Below, in pieces: positions 16,409 through 26,260 of a stretch of 64,000 bases of DNA. Position numbers and translations under genes: made by a program. The notes below the pieces were generated by a model, which made no database searches, was not told the origin of the DNA, and saw only the letters and a list, made by a program, of their open reading frames with translations. The stretch is from contig DATFFT010000011.1 of the NCBI GenBank assembly GCA_035249905.1, positions 5,302 to 69,301 on the forward strand, read 5' to 3'. The DNA is from JAOUEA01 sp035249905. GTDB taxonomy: Bacteria > Actinomycetota > UBA4738 > HRBIN12. How positions within the stretch are numbered: the stretch's first letter is position 1; every line of letters starts with the position of its first letter.

Positions 16409-18816
16409 GCCGGCCGGAGCAGCTCGTGAGCCTGACGATCGACGGCAAGCAGGTCGCCGTGCCGGCCGGCACGCTGCTCATCCGTGCCGCCGAGCAGGTC
16501 GGGGTGGAGATCCCTCGCTTCTGCGACCACCCCTTGCTCGAGCCGGTCGGGGCCTGCCGGCAGTGCTACGTCGAGATCGAAGGCCAGCGGAAGCTGTTCA
16601 CGTCGTGCACCACGACCGCGACCGAGGGCATGGTCGTCAAGACCCAGAACACGAGCGACGTGGCCCACGAGGCACAGGTCGCGAACCTCGAGTTCCTGCT
16701 CTTGAACCATCCGCTCGACTGCCCCATCTGCGACCGCGGTGGGGAGTGCCCGCTCCAGGATCAGGCCCTGGCGTTCGGGCCGGGGGAGAGCCGATACCGC
16801 GAGGCCAAGCGGGTCTTTCCCAAGCCGATCCCGCTCTCTCCGCTCGTGAACCTCGATCGCGAACGGTGCGTGCTCTGCGCGCGGTGCACGAGGTTCTGCG
16901 ACGAGATCTCGGGCGACCGGTTCATCGAGATGTTCGCTCGTGGGGCGGCCCAGCAGGTCAGGATCTCTGCCGGTGAGGACTTCCGGTCGCCGTTCAGCGG
17001 GAACACGGTGCAGATCTGTCCCGTCGGTGCGCTGACCTCGACGCCGTACCGGTTCGTCGCCCGGCCGTTCGATCTCTCGACGGTCGACACGGTGTGCCCG
17101 CATTGCAGCGCCGGCTGCAACATGAAGCTCGACATGCGCGGGGGTGAGGTCGTGCGTCAGCTCGCTCGCGACAACTACGACGTGAACGACGCGTGGCTCT
17201 GCGACAAGGGGCGGTCGGCGTTCCGGTTCCCCGACGCTCCCGGTCGCATCGCGACGCCGCTGATCCGCGAGCGCGGGCTCGAGCCCGCCTCGTTCGGCGA
17301 GGTGCTGACCCGCGTCGCCGGGTGGACCGACGGCGCGCGCGTCGCGATCCTGACCGGCGGCCGCCTGATGGACGAGGACTACTACGCGCTGTCGAAGCTC
17401 GCGCGCACCGTGTTCCGAACCAACGACCTCGATCATCGCCGGGCCGGCGACACCGGGGCGACCGCCGCGGAACGGCACGCCGCGGCGAAGCCGATGTCGC
17501 TGACCTACGACGACGTCGAGGCCGCGTCCGCGATCGTCGTGGTGGGTCTCGACGCCGAGCAGGAGGTGCCGATCCTGCACCTGCGGTTGCGGAAGGCCGC
17601 CCGGCGCGGAGCCCGGATCTGGGTGGTGCACCCGCGGCGCACGCGCCTGCACGACGTGGCCACGCACGTGCTCTGCGCTCCGGAGGACGAGGCGCGGCTG
17701 CTCGCGGGGGGAGCCGACGACACGCTCGACGAGGCGCTGGCCGCGGTCCGCGAAGCGGGCGCAGGCGCCGTCGTGCTCGCGGGGGAGCGACACGGTGCCG
17801 CCGATGTCGCGAAGCGGGCCGCCGAAGCCACCGGTGCCCGGTTCCAGTACGTCACGCGTCGGGCGAACGACCGGGGCGCGTTGCTCGCCGGCGTGCACCC
17901 GTCGCTGCTGCCCGGCGGCCGCGGGCTCGATGAGGTCGACGACGTCGAGGCAGCGTGGGGCCCGCTGATGAACCGGGAGCCGGGAAGGGACACGATGGGC
18001 ATCCTGCGAGCGTGCGCCGACCGCGAGGTCGACGTCGTGTTCCTGGTCGGCGTCGACCCGCTCCGTGACGTGCCCGACGCCGAGCTCGTGCGTCGGGCCC
18101 TGGACAACGTGCCGGTCAAGATCGTGCAGTCGCTCGAGCTCGGCTCGCTGGAGCCCTTCGCCGACGCGTTCCTGCCGGCGAGCGCGTTCCTCGAGAAGGA
18201 CGGGCACGTCTCGACCTGGGAGGGCCGGGGCCAGCGACTGCGCGCGATCCGCGGGCGCGACGGCATCAGCCTGGCCGACTGGGAGATCTTCGCGAGCATG
18301 GCGCTCGCGTGCGGAGGAGATCTCGGGTTCGAGACGCTCGACCAGCTGCACGACGAGATGGGACGGCTCATGGCGGCGCGCGAGGACGGCAGGAGCGAGC
18401 TCGGCGCCGTCGCAGCCCCGGCCGAGGTCGAACCTGGCGACGGGCTCGCGCTCTTCACCTACCCGCTGCTGGTCGACGAGGGCCGCCTGTCCGAGGAAGC
18501 CGACGAGCTGAAGGCCGCACTCGGACAGGCGCCCTTCGTGGAGCTGCATCCGACCGACGCCGCCGCGGCCGGCATCGTCGACGGGGGCCGCGCGATGGTG
18601 CGAACCGATGCCGGAGCCGCCGAGCTGCCTGCGCGGGTGACCGAACACATCGCCGCCGGCGCCGCGTTCGTGCCGTTCAACCAGCCGGGCCTGGCCGCGA
18701 ACACGTTGTTCTCCGGACGCATGGTCACCCGCGCCCGCATCACGCCCGCCGAGAGCGACCCCGCGCGCCCGGAGGGCGCCGAGGCGGTCGGCGCGGCCAT
18801 CGGGGGCGAGGCCTGA
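16405..18816 (+). CDS. nuoG: NADH-quinone oxidoreductase subunit G
   Basis: The 803-residue 75-kDa subunit has an N-terminal 2Fe-2S domain (Cys40, Cys51, Cys54, Cys68) and the His/Cys segment DCPICDRGGECPL for N4/N5. A CVLCARCTRFC segment and the CPHCSAGC motif of the extra N7-type cluster follow. The rest is a molybdopterin-oxidoreductase-like domain without evident cofactor function in this family. It passes electrons from NuoF towards NuoI. The GTG and stop overlap both neighbours. Confidence 0.97.
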   Translation: MSRPEQLVSLTIDGKQVAVPAGTLLIRAAEQVGVEIPRFCDHPLLEPVGACRQCYVEIEGQRKLFTSCTTTATEGMVVKTQNTSDVAHEAQVANLEFLLLNHPLDCPICDRGGECPLQDQALAFGPGESRYREAKRVFPKPIPLSPLVNLDRERCVLCARCTRFCDEISGDRFIEMFARGAAQQVRISAGEDFRSPFSGNTVQICPVGALTSTPYRFVARPFDLSTVDTVCPHCSAGCNMKLDMRGGEVVRQLARDNYDVNDAWLCDKGRSAFRFPDAPGRIATPLIRERGLEPASFGEVLTRVAGWTDGARVAILTGGRLMDEDYYALSKLARTVFRTNDLDHRRAGDTGATAAERHAAAKPMSLTYDDVEAASAIVVVGLDAEQEVPILHLRLRKAARRGARIWVVHPRRTRLHDVATHVLCAPEDEARLLAGGADDTLDEALAAVREAGAGAVVLAGERHGAADVAKRAAEATGARFQYVTRRANDRGALLAGVHPSLLPGGRGLDEVDDVEAAWGPLMNREPGRDTMGILRACADREVDVVFLVGVDPLRDVPDAELVRRALDNVPVKIVQSLELGSLEPFADAFLPASAFLEKDGHVSTWEGRGQRLRAIRGRDGISLADWEIFASMALACGGDLGFETLDQLHDEMGRLMAAREDGRSELGAVAAPAEVEPGDGLALFTYPLLVDEGRLSEEADELKAALGQAPFVELHPTDAAAAGIVDGGRAMVRTDAGAAELPARVTEHIAAGAAFVPFNQPGLAANTLFSGRMVTRARITPAESDPARPEGAEAVGAAIGGEA

Positions 18817-19946
18817 TGGACTGGATCGACTGGGCGATCCTCGTGGTCAAGGTCGTGATCGTGTTCTTGGGGCTGCTGATCGCGGTGATGCTCTACATCT
18901 GGATGGAGCGCAAGGTGATCGCCGACATGCAGACCCGCGTCGGTCCGATGCGGGCCGGCCCTCGCGGTGTGCTGATCACCCTCGCCGATGGGATCAAACT
19001 GTTCTTCAAGGAAGGCATCACGCCGACCGCCGTGGATCGCCCCGTCTACGCGGTCGCCCCGATCCTCGCGATGTTCCCCGGGTTCCTCGCGTTCTGCGTG
19101 ATCCCGTTCGGCACCCAGGTCACGTTGTTCGGCCGGGAGATCTCGTTCCAGCTCGCCGACCTGAACATCGGCATCCTCTGGATCCTCGCGATGTCGTCGC
19201 TCTCCGTCTACGGGGTGGTCCTCGCGGGATGGTCGAGCGGCTCGAACTACCCCCTACTCGGGGCGGTGCGGTCGAGCGCGCAGATGGTCTCCTACGAGGT
19301 GGGCGTGGGCCTCGCGCTCATCGCCGTGCTGATGTACAGCGGATCGCTGCAGCTGAGCGAGCTGGTCGCCTCGCAGGACACGGTCTGGAACGTGATCCCG
19401 CAGTTCCCGGCGTTCCTCGTCTTCATGATCGGCGCGCTCGCCGAGACGAACCGTCCGCCGTTCGATCTCGCCGAGGCGGAGTCCGAGCTCGTCGCCGGAT
19501 TCCACACCGAGTACTCGGGCATCAAGTTCGCGATGTTCTACCTCGGCGAATACGTCAATACGGTCACGGTCGCGGCCGTGGGGGTGACGCTGTTCCTCGG
19601 CGGCTGGCGCGGATGGTGGCCGTTCGACGGCGCCGTGGCCTGGGTGGGCCCGCTGCTGTGGTTCCTGCTCAAGGTCACCGCGGTGATCTACGTGATGATC
19701 CTCGTCCGGGCGACGTTGCCGCGCATCCGGTACGACCGGCTCATGGACTTCGGCTGGAAGGTGCTGGTCCCCTTCGGGCTCATCTGGATCATGATCACCG
19801 GCGTCGTCGTGGTCCTGCCGCAGGAGTACGGGAACCGCGGGCGGTTCATCGCCGCCGCGGTCATCGTGGGGGTGGCCGCCCTCGGCACCCTGGTGGCGCC
19901 GTTGTTCGCGCGCGGGCCGTCGCCCGAGGAGGAGGTGCCCGCGTGA
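18816..19946 (+). CDS. nuoH: NADH-quinone oxidoreductase subunit H (first set)
   Basis: The 376-residue membrane subunit is the ND1 homologue at the quinone entry. It has YIWMERKV near the N-terminus and the conserved loop LAETNRPPFDLAEAESELVAGFHTEY, here in canonical form. The paralogue at 28670 has a divergent version of that loop. The ATG overlaps the nuoG stop. Confidence 0.97.
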   Translation: MDWIDWAILVVKVVIVFLGLLIAVMLYIWMERKVIADMQTRVGPMRAGPRGVLITLADGIKLFFKEGITPTAVDRPVYAVAPILAMFPGFLAFCVIPFGTQVTLFGREISFQLADLNIGILWILAMSSLSVYGVVLAGWSSGSNYPLLGAVRSSAQMVSYEVGVGLALIAVLMYSGSLQLSELVASQDTVWNVIPQFPAFLVFMIGALAETNRPPFDLAEAESELVAGFHTEYSGIKFAMFYLGEYVNTVTVAAVGVTLFLGGWRGWWPFDGAVAWVGPLLWFLLKVTAVIYVMILVRATLPRIRYDRLMDFGWKVLVPFGLIWIMITGVVVVLPQEYGNRGRFIAAAVIVGVAALGTLVAPLFARGPSPEEEVPA

Positions 19947-20467
19947 GCGAGCCGCGAGATCCCGAGACGCGGATCGAGCCCGAACCCGGCGAGCAGGGCG
20001 CGTGGGAGTCGGCCGTCGCGATCGGGAAGGGCTTGGCAACGGTCTTCAAGCAGACGTTCCGGCCCGACGACACCGAGCGGTACCCGAAGGAGATCGCGCC
20101 GATCCCGGAGCGTTCGCACAGCGGCCGGCATCGGCTGAACAAGCACGAGGACGGCCTCGAGAAGTGCATCGGATGCGAGCTGTGCGCGTTCGCGTGCCCG
20201 GCCGACGCGATCTGGGTCGAGGGCGCCGACAACGACCCCGAACACCCGACCAGCCCGGGGGAGCGCTACGCGAAGGACTACCAGATCAACTACCTGCGCT
20301 GCATCATGTGCGGCCTGTGCGTCGAGGCGTGCCCGACCCGCGCGCTCACGCTCACCGACTACTTCGAGCTGGCCTTCACGAGCCGGGAAGAGGCGATCTG
20401 GACGAAGGAGCAGCTGCTCGAGCCGCCGCCGCCGCTCGGCACCGATCCCGCCGACCGGGAGGGGTAG
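19943..20467 (+). CDS. nuoI: NADH-quinone oxidoreductase subunit I (first set)
   Basis: This 174-residue 2x[4Fe-4S] ferredoxin-like subunit carries N6a and N6b with ligands Cys75, 78, 81, 85 and Cys120, 123, 126, 130. It bridges the peripheral arm to NuoB. The GTG start overlaps nuoH by four bases. A short Pro-rich C-terminal tail is present. Confidence 0.97.
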   Translation: MSEPRDPETRIEPEPGEQGAWESAVAIGKGLATVFKQTFRPDDTERYPKEIAPIPERSHSGRHRLNKHEDGLEKCIGCELCAFACPADAIWVEGADNDPEHPTSPGERYAKDYQINYLRCIMCGLCVEACPTRALTLTDYFELAFTSREEAIWTKEQLLEPPPPLGTDPADREG

Positions 20468-20472
20468 CTCGC

Positions 20473-21093
20473 GTGCCGTTGGACAACGTCGTCTTCTGGG
20501 TCTTCGCACCGCTGTCGATCGCGACGGCCATCGGCATGATGGTGGTTCGCAACGCCGTGCACGCCGCACTGTTCCTGGTCGTGAACTTCTTCACGATCGC
20601 GGTGATGTACCTGCTGCTCGACGCGCCCTTCCTGTTCGCGGTGCAGATCGTCGTCTACGCCGGCGCGATCATGGTGCTGTTCTTGTTCGTGATCATGCTC
20701 CTGGGCGTCGATCGTGGGGACCCGCTGGGCGAGCGCCTGTTCGGTCAGCGCACGACCGCGGTGATCCTGGCCGTCGCGATCGTGGCCGAGGCGGCCACGG
20801 CCATCCGGGCCGGGGTCGGATTCGCGACGAGGGCGCCCGAGGGCTTCGAGGCGGCCAACCCGGGCGGGAATCCTTCGGCGCTGGCCGACGTGCTCTTCCG
20901 TGACTACTTCTTCCCCTTCGAGGTGACGTCGATCCTGTTGATCGTCGCCGCCGTCGCCGCGATGGTCTTGGCGCTCCGCCGTTCGAGATCGGTCACCCAG
21001 CGCGAGATCGAGGAACACGAGGGCGACGACCTCGAGGCCTACGCCATGGCGCCGCCGGGGGCGCCGCAGTCGATGCGGGAGGGAACCCGGTGA
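20473..21093 (+). CDS. nuoJ: NADH-quinone oxidoreductase subunit J (first set)
   Basis: The 206-residue membrane subunit has five helices, with the conserved VQIVVYAGAIMVLFLFVIMLL segment around residues 56-76 (ND6-like). The last 35 residues are hydrophilic and are missing from the second-set NuoJ. GTG is the likely start, five bases after nuoI. Confidence 0.95.
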   Translation: MPLDNVVFWVFAPLSIATAIGMMVVRNAVHAALFLVVNFFTIAVMYLLLDAPFLFAVQIVVYAGAIMVLFLFVIMLLGVDRGDPLGERLFGQRTTAVILAVAIVAEAATAIRAGVGFATRAPEGFEAANPGGNPSALADVLFRDYFFPFEVTSILLIVAAVAAMVLALRRSRSVTQREIEEHEGDDLEAYAMAPPGAPQSMREGTR

Positions 21094-21395
21094 GGACGCC
21101 GATCGCGTACTTCCTGCTGCTCTCGGCGATCCTGTTCGCCCTCGGCTCGGCATCGGTGCTCTTGCGCCGCAACGCCTTGCGCATCTTCATGGGGGTCGAG
21201 CTGCAATTGAACGCGGTGAACCTCACGCTCGTGGCGTTCTCGCGCATGCACCTCGAGCTCGACGGGCAGATCCTGGCGTTCTTCTCGATGGTGGTGGCCG
21301 CCGCCGAGGTCGTGGTCGGCCTCGCGATCATCGTGGCCGTGTTCCGGCGAACCGGCACGGCCGACGTCGACCGGGCGGACGTGTTGCGCGGATGA
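21090..21395 (+). CDS. nuoK: NADH-quinone oxidoreductase subunit K (first set)
   Basis: The 101-residue three-helix antiporter-module subunit has GVELQLNAVNLTL and AAAEVVVGLAI, which carry the conserved membrane Glu residues. It overlaps nuoJ and nuoL by four bases each. Confidence 0.97.
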   Translation: MRTPIAYFLLLSAILFALGSASVLLRRNALRIFMGVELQLNAVNLTLVAFSRMHLELDGQILAFFSMVVAAAEVVVGLAIIVAVFRRTGTADVDRADVLRG

Positions 21396-23272
21396 TCGAC
21401 CTGATCGGCCTCGCGATCGCGATCCCGCTCGTCGCGGCTGGCGTCAACATGCTCGTCGGCGCCCGGCTCGGCCGGTACGCGGGCTGGCTGGCGACCGGGG
21501 CCATGGCCGCGTCGTTCGCGATTGCGCTGGGAGCGCTGCTCGACCTGCTCTCGCTCCCGGCGGGCGACCGCACCCAGGTCGTCACGGTCGCGGAGTGGAT
21601 CCGGGCCGGCGCGGCCACCGTCACGCTCGATCTGCGGGTCGACCCGCTCTCCATCACGATGGCGATGGTGGTCACGGGTGTCGGTTCGCTGATCCATCTG
21701 TACGCGATCGGCTACATGGAGCACGATCCGAGGCCGGGGCGCTTCTTCGGCTACATGAACCTGTTCTGCGCGTTCATGCTCGCCCTCGTCCTCGCCAACG
21801 ACTTCGTGCTGCTCTACCTCGGCTGGGAAGGCGTGGGCCTCTGCTCCTACCTGTTGATCGGGTTCTGGTCGGAACGACCCGAGGCCGCGAGGGCCGCCAA
21901 GAAGGCGTTCATCACGACGCGGGTGGGCGACGTGATGCTGCTGCTCGGGCTGTTCGCGATCTGGAGCCACTTCGGCTCGTTCGATTTCGACACCGTGCTG
22001 GGCGCGGAAGGTTCGCTCCCCGAGATCGCGACCGGCACCGCCACCGCGATCTCGCTGTTGATGCTCGGCGGCGCGGTGGGGAAGTCGGCCCAACTGCCCC
22101 TGCACGTGTGGCTGCCCGACGCGATGGCCGGTCCGACCCCGGTCTCCGCGCTGATCCACGCGGCAACGATGGTCACCGCGGGTGTCTACCTCGTGGTGCG
22201 GACCCACGTGCTGTTCGAGATCTCCGAGATCGCGCTCACCGTGGTGGCGGTGATCGGGCTCGCCGGGGCGCTCTACGCGGGGTTCGCCTCGCTCGGCCAG
22301 TACGACATGAAGCGGGCGCTCGCGTATTCGACGATGTCCCAGCTCGGGTTCATGTTCCTCGCGGCCGGCCTCGGCTTCTCGGCGGTGGCGATCTCGCTGC
22401 TCGTGGCGCACGCCTTCTACAAGGCCCTGCTGTTCCTGACGTCGGGCAACGTGATGCACGGGCTGCACGACGAGATCGACGTCCGACGGCTCGGAGGGCT
22501 CGTCCGCGACATGCCGTGGACCGCCGCCCTGTTCGCGGTCGGCGCCCTCGCGTTGTCGGGTCTGCCTCCGTTCAGCGGCTACTTCACCAAGGACGCGATC
22601 CTCGAGCTCGCGAGCCATGACGGCGAGGTGTGGGCCTACGTGCTCGGATCGCTCGGTGCGCTGGTCTCCGCCTGGTACATCGCCCGCCTGTTCTTCACCG
22701 CGTTCATCGGCGATCGTCGGTACGAAGGCCGGGCACACGAGGCGTCCACGCTGATGCGGGCCCCGCTCGTGGTGCTCGCGATCGGGGCCCTGTTCGCCGG
22801 CATGTGGCTCGCGCTGACGCCCGATGGCCGGCTCGCGACGTTCCTCGAGCCCGTGGTCGGCACCGTCGCGGAGGGGCACGCCGGTCCCTCCACACAGGTC
22901 CTGGTCGCGATCTCTGTCGTGTTGACCCTGCTCGGCATCGCCATCGCCTGGCGTCTGTATCGTCCGGGCGCCGCCGAACGATGGATCTCGTTCCCCCAAC
23001 GCGAGCCGGGCCTCGCCGGCGCGCTGGGCCATGCGTTCTACCTCGACGATCTCTACGCCTGGATCGTCGGTGCGGTCGGGCTCCGCGGGGCGGCCGCGCT
23101 GGAACGGTTCGACCGGCTCGTCGTGGACGGCGCGGTCAACGGGGTCGGGCGGCTCGCCGTCCGGCTCTCCGGGCTCGCGCCGATCTGGCAGTCGGGGAAG
23201 GTGCGCCGCTACGCCCTGTCGTTCCTGGCCGGCGGCGTGGCGCTGCTCGTGTTCGCCGTGGTGAGGGTGTAG
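21392..23272 (+). CDS. nuoL: NADH-quinone oxidoreductase subunit L (first set)
   Basis: The 626-residue Mrp-type antiporter-like subunit is at the far end of the membrane arm. It has GWEGVGLCSYLLIGFW, the PLHVWLPDAMAGPTPVSALIHAATMV proton-channel signature, and a long C-terminal region that would hold the lateral helix and last membrane helix. It drives one of the proton half-channels. The gene overlaps nuoK by four bases and abuts nuoM. Confidence 0.98.
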   Translation: MIDLIGLAIAIPLVAAGVNMLVGARLGRYAGWLATGAMAASFAIALGALLDLLSLPAGDRTQVVTVAEWIRAGAATVTLDLRVDPLSITMAMVVTGVGSLIHLYAIGYMEHDPRPGRFFGYMNLFCAFMLALVLANDFVLLYLGWEGVGLCSYLLIGFWSERPEAARAAKKAFITTRVGDVMLLLGLFAIWSHFGSFDFDTVLGAEGSLPEIATGTATAISLLMLGGAVGKSAQLPLHVWLPDAMAGPTPVSALIHAATMVTAGVYLVVRTHVLFEISEIALTVVAVIGLAGALYAGFASLGQYDMKRALAYSTMSQLGFMFLAAGLGFSAVAISLLVAHAFYKALLFLTSGNVMHGLHDEIDVRRLGGLVRDMPWTAALFAVGALALSGLPPFSGYFTKDAILELASHDGEVWAYVLGSLGALVSAWYIARLFFTAFIGDRRYEGRAHEASTLMRAPLVVLAIGALFAGMWLALTPDGRLATFLEPVVGTVAEGHAGPSTQVLVAISVVLTLLGIAIAWRLYRPGAAERWISFPQREPGLAGALGHAFYLDDLYAWIVGAVGLRGAAALERFDRLVVDGAVNGVGRLAVRLSGLAPIWQSGKVRRYALSFLAGGVALLVFAVVRV

Positions 23273-24811
23273 ATGGACGCTCCCTGGCTCACGCTCGTGA
23301 TCGTCGCGCCGCTGGCCGGCCTGCCGGTGCTCCTGCTGTGGCGTTCGATCTCCGACGAGGCCGCCCGGTGGGTCGGCCTCGCTGCCGCGCTGGCGGCGTT
23401 CGCCGTCTCGATCGGCATGCTGGCGAACTTCGAGACCGGCGAAGCGGGCTTCCAGTTGGTCTCGAAGCACCCGTGGGTCGAGTCGGTCGGGCTCACGTGG
23501 TTCCTGGGCGTCGACGGGTTCTCGGTCTGGCTCGTGATGGTGACCACGTTCATGTTCCCCATCGCGATCGCCGCGTCGTGGAGGGTCGAGCACCAGGTGC
23601 GCCGCTACATGGCGATGGCTCTGTTCCTCGAGACGGTGATCCTCGGGGCGTTCCTCTCGCTGGACCTGCTGTTGTTCTTCCTGTTCTTCGAGGCCCTGCT
23701 GTTCCCCATGTACTACATCATCGGCGTCTGGGGCTCGAAGCGCCGCATCTACGCCGCCACGAAGTTCCTGCTGTACACGATGTTCGGCTCCGCGTTCCTG
23801 CTCGTCGGCATCCTGTGGCTCTACATCGAGTCGGGGAACCAGCTCGGGAAGGCGACGTTCGACCTCACGGTGCTCGAGCAGGTGCGCCTGTCGACCGAGG
23901 CCGGCCGATGGCTGTTCCTCGCGTTCTTCGTCGGGTTCGCGGTGAAGGTGCCGGTGTGGCCGCTGCACACCTGGCTGCCCGACGCCCACACGGAGGCGCC
24001 GACGAAGGGATCGGTCGTGCTGGCCGCGATCCTGCTGAAGACCGGGCCCTACGGCATGCTGCGATTCAATCTGGATCTGTTCCCCGAGGCGTCCCGCTAC
24101 TTCGCCGACGCGATCATGGTGCTCGCCGTGGTCGGTATCGTCTACGGCGCGATCGTCGCGATGATGCAGAGCGACATCAAGCGGTTGATCGCCTACTCGT
24201 CGGTCAGCCACATGGGGCTGATCGTGCTCGGCATCTTCGCGTTCTCCGCCGAGTCGATGAACGGTGCGGTGCTCCAGATGGTGAACCACGGGCTCTCGAC
24301 GGGCATGTTGTTCCTGGTCTTCGGCATGCTCTACGAACGCACGCACACGCGGGAGATCTCCGATCTCGGCGGCATCGTGCAGATCACGCCCTGGCTCGCG
24401 GGCGCCTACGTCGTCGCCATGTTCTCCTCGATCGGCCTGCCCGGCCTCAACAACTTCGTCGGTGAGTTCCTGGTCCTGCTGGGCACGTTCTCGGTCGATC
24501 GGGTGCTCGCATCGATCGCGATCCTCGGCGTGATCCTGTCCGCGATCTACATGCTCTGGTCGTATCAGCGCACGTTCCAGGGCCCGGCGAAGGAACGGTG
24601 GGGGACGCTGCGGGACCTGTCCTGGCGCGAAGGCGCGATCGTCGCGCCGATCGTCGTCGCGATGTTGTGGATCGGCCTGCAGCCCGGACCGATGCTCGAG
24701 CGCCTGCGTCCGACCGCGGAGCTGGTCTCGGAACGCATCCGCACCGTGCAGGTGGGCGAGGCGGTCGAGCCGCTGGCGCGCACGAGCGGCGCGGGGGAGG
24801 AGGGGCCGTGA
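23273..24811 (+). CDS. nuoM: NADH-quinone oxidoreductase subunit M (first set)
   Basis: The 512-residue antiporter-like subunit has EALLFPMYYIIGVWG and FAVKVPVWPLHTWLPDAHTEAP, with the membrane Glu and Lys residues of the proton channel. The ATG follows the nuoL stop with no gap. A polar C-terminal tail extends past the last helix. Confidence 0.98.
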   Translation: MDAPWLTLVIVAPLAGLPVLLLWRSISDEAARWVGLAAALAAFAVSIGMLANFETGEAGFQLVSKHPWVESVGLTWFLGVDGFSVWLVMVTTFMFPIAIAASWRVEHQVRRYMAMALFLETVILGAFLSLDLLLFFLFFEALLFPMYYIIGVWGSKRRIYAATKFLLYTMFGSAFLLVGILWLYIESGNQLGKATFDLTVLEQVRLSTEAGRWLFLAFFVGFAVKVPVWPLHTWLPDAHTEAPTKGSVVLAAILLKTGPYGMLRFNLDLFPEASRYFADAIMVLAVVGIVYGAIVAMMQSDIKRLIAYSSVSHMGLIVLGIFAFSAESMNGAVLQMVNHGLSTGMLFLVFGMLYERTHTREISDLGGIVQITPWLAGAYVVAMFSSIGLPGLNNFVGEFLVLLGTFSVDRVLASIAILGVILSAIYMLWSYQRTFQGPAKERWGTLRDLSWREGAIVAPIVVAMLWIGLQPGPMLERLRPTAELVSERIRTVQVGEAVEPLARTSGAGEEGP

Positions 24812-26253
24812 TCGATCCGCCCCGCGTCGAGCTCTGGGCGATCCTGCCGGTGCTGATCCTGTTCGCGGGGGCCGTGATTGCGTTGGTGGGTTCCGCCTTC
24901 GCCCGCCGAGCCGATCAGGCGCCGTTCGCGCTCCTCACGCTTGCCGCGCTCGCTGCGGCGGCGGCGGCGGCCCTCTGGCTCTGGAACCGGGAGCCGACGA
25001 CCGCGCTCGAGGGCATGGTCAGCGTCGATCGCCTGGCGGTCGTGGCCACGCTCACGCTCTGTGGCGTCGGTGCGTTCGGGGCGTACCTCGGATACCACTA
25101 CTTCGAGCGAGACGAGCTGCGGCGGAACGAGTTCTACGCCCTGCTGCTGTTCGCCCTCGGCGGCATGGCCCTGCTGGTGGCCGCCGCGGATCTGATCGTC
25201 GTCTTCCTCGCGATCGAGGTGCTCTCCCTCTCGCTGTACGTGCTCACGGCCCTGACGTTCCGACGCGGGCCGACCGAGGCGTCGCTGAAGTACTTCCTGC
25301 TGGGAGCGTTCGCGTCGGCGTTCCTGCTCTATGGCGTCGCGATCAGCTACGGAGCGGTGGCGACCACCAGCATCCAAGGGCTGGCGCGGGGGCTGGCCGG
25401 CACGACCGGGGACCAGTCGCTCGCCATCGCCGGCGCGCTGCTCATCGTGGTCGGCCTCGGGTTCAAGGTCTCGCTCGTGCCGTTCCACATGTGGACGCCC
25501 GATGTCTATCAGGGTGCCCCGAGCCCGGTGACGGCGTTCATGTCGGCGGCGACGAAGGTGGCCGTGTTCGTCGCGCTGGTCCGCGTGCTGCACGTGGCGT
25601 TCGTGGGCCTGCAGTGGGATCTCGGTCCCGCCATCGCAGCGCTATCGGCGGCCTCGATGGTGGTTGGCAGCGGGCTGGCGATCGCCCAGACCGACGTCAA
25701 GCGCTTGCTCGCGTACTCGAGCGTCGCGCAGGCCGGGTACATCCTGTCCGCATTCGTCGCTCCCGATCGCGACGGCATCGCCGCCGCCCTCTTCTACGTC
25801 GTCTCGTACGCTGCGGCGGTGATCGGCGCGTTCGGAGTCGTGATGCTGATCTCCGGCGGCATCCGGGAGCAGACCGGCTTCGAGCGCTTCCGGGGCCTCG
25901 GCCGCCGCCGGCCCGGTCTGTCCGCGCTCCTGACGATCTTCCTCCTGTCGCTCGCGGGCATCCCCCCCACGGCGGGCTTCGTGGCGAAGGTGTTCGTGCT
26001 GGGCGCGGCGACGAGGGCCGGCTACTGGCCGCTGGTGCTGATCGGCGCGCTGGCCGGGGTCGTCGGCGCCTTCTACTACCTGCGCATCGTCGCGTTGATG
26101 GCGATGCGTGAGCCCGAGGGGGACGACGTCGCCGATCCGTCGCCGCTGCCTCGGCTGGTGCTCGCGGTGCCGGCCGCGGCCGTCGTCGTGCTGGGTATCG
26201 TGCCGGGCGTGATCGTGCCGGTGCTGCGGGAAGCGGGGGTGCTCACATGGTGA
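24808..26253 (+). CDS. nuoN: NADH-quinone oxidoreductase subunit N (first set)
   Basis: The 481-residue third antiporter-like subunit has FLAIEVLSLSLYVL and FKVSLVPFHMWTPDVYQGAPSP. The GTG start overlaps nuoM by four bases. It closes the canonical fourteen-gene nuo set and is followed after seven bases by a polyprenyl synthase on the same strand. Confidence 0.97.
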   Translation: MIDPPRVELWAILPVLILFAGAVIALVGSAFARRADQAPFALLTLAALAAAAAAALWLWNREPTTALEGMVSVDRLAVVATLTLCGVGAFGAYLGYHYFERDELRRNEFYALLLFALGGMALLVAAADLIVVFLAIEVLSLSLYVLTALTFRRGPTEASLKYFLLGAFASAFLLYGVAISYGAVATTSIQGLARGLAGTTGDQSLAIAGALLIVVGLGFKVSLVPFHMWTPDVYQGAPSPVTAFMSAATKVAVFVALVRVLHVAFVGLQWDLGPAIAALSAASMVVGSGLAIAQTDVKRLLAYSSVAQAGYILSAFVAPDRDGIAAALFYVVSYAAAVIGAFGVVMLISGGIREQTGFERFRGLGRRRPGLSALLTIFLLSLAGIPPTAGFVAKVFVLGAATRAGYWPLVLIGALAGVVGAFYYLRIVALMAMREPEGDDVADPSPLPRLVLAVPAAAVVVLGIVPGVIVPVLREAGVLTW

Positions 26254-26260
26254 GGCCGCG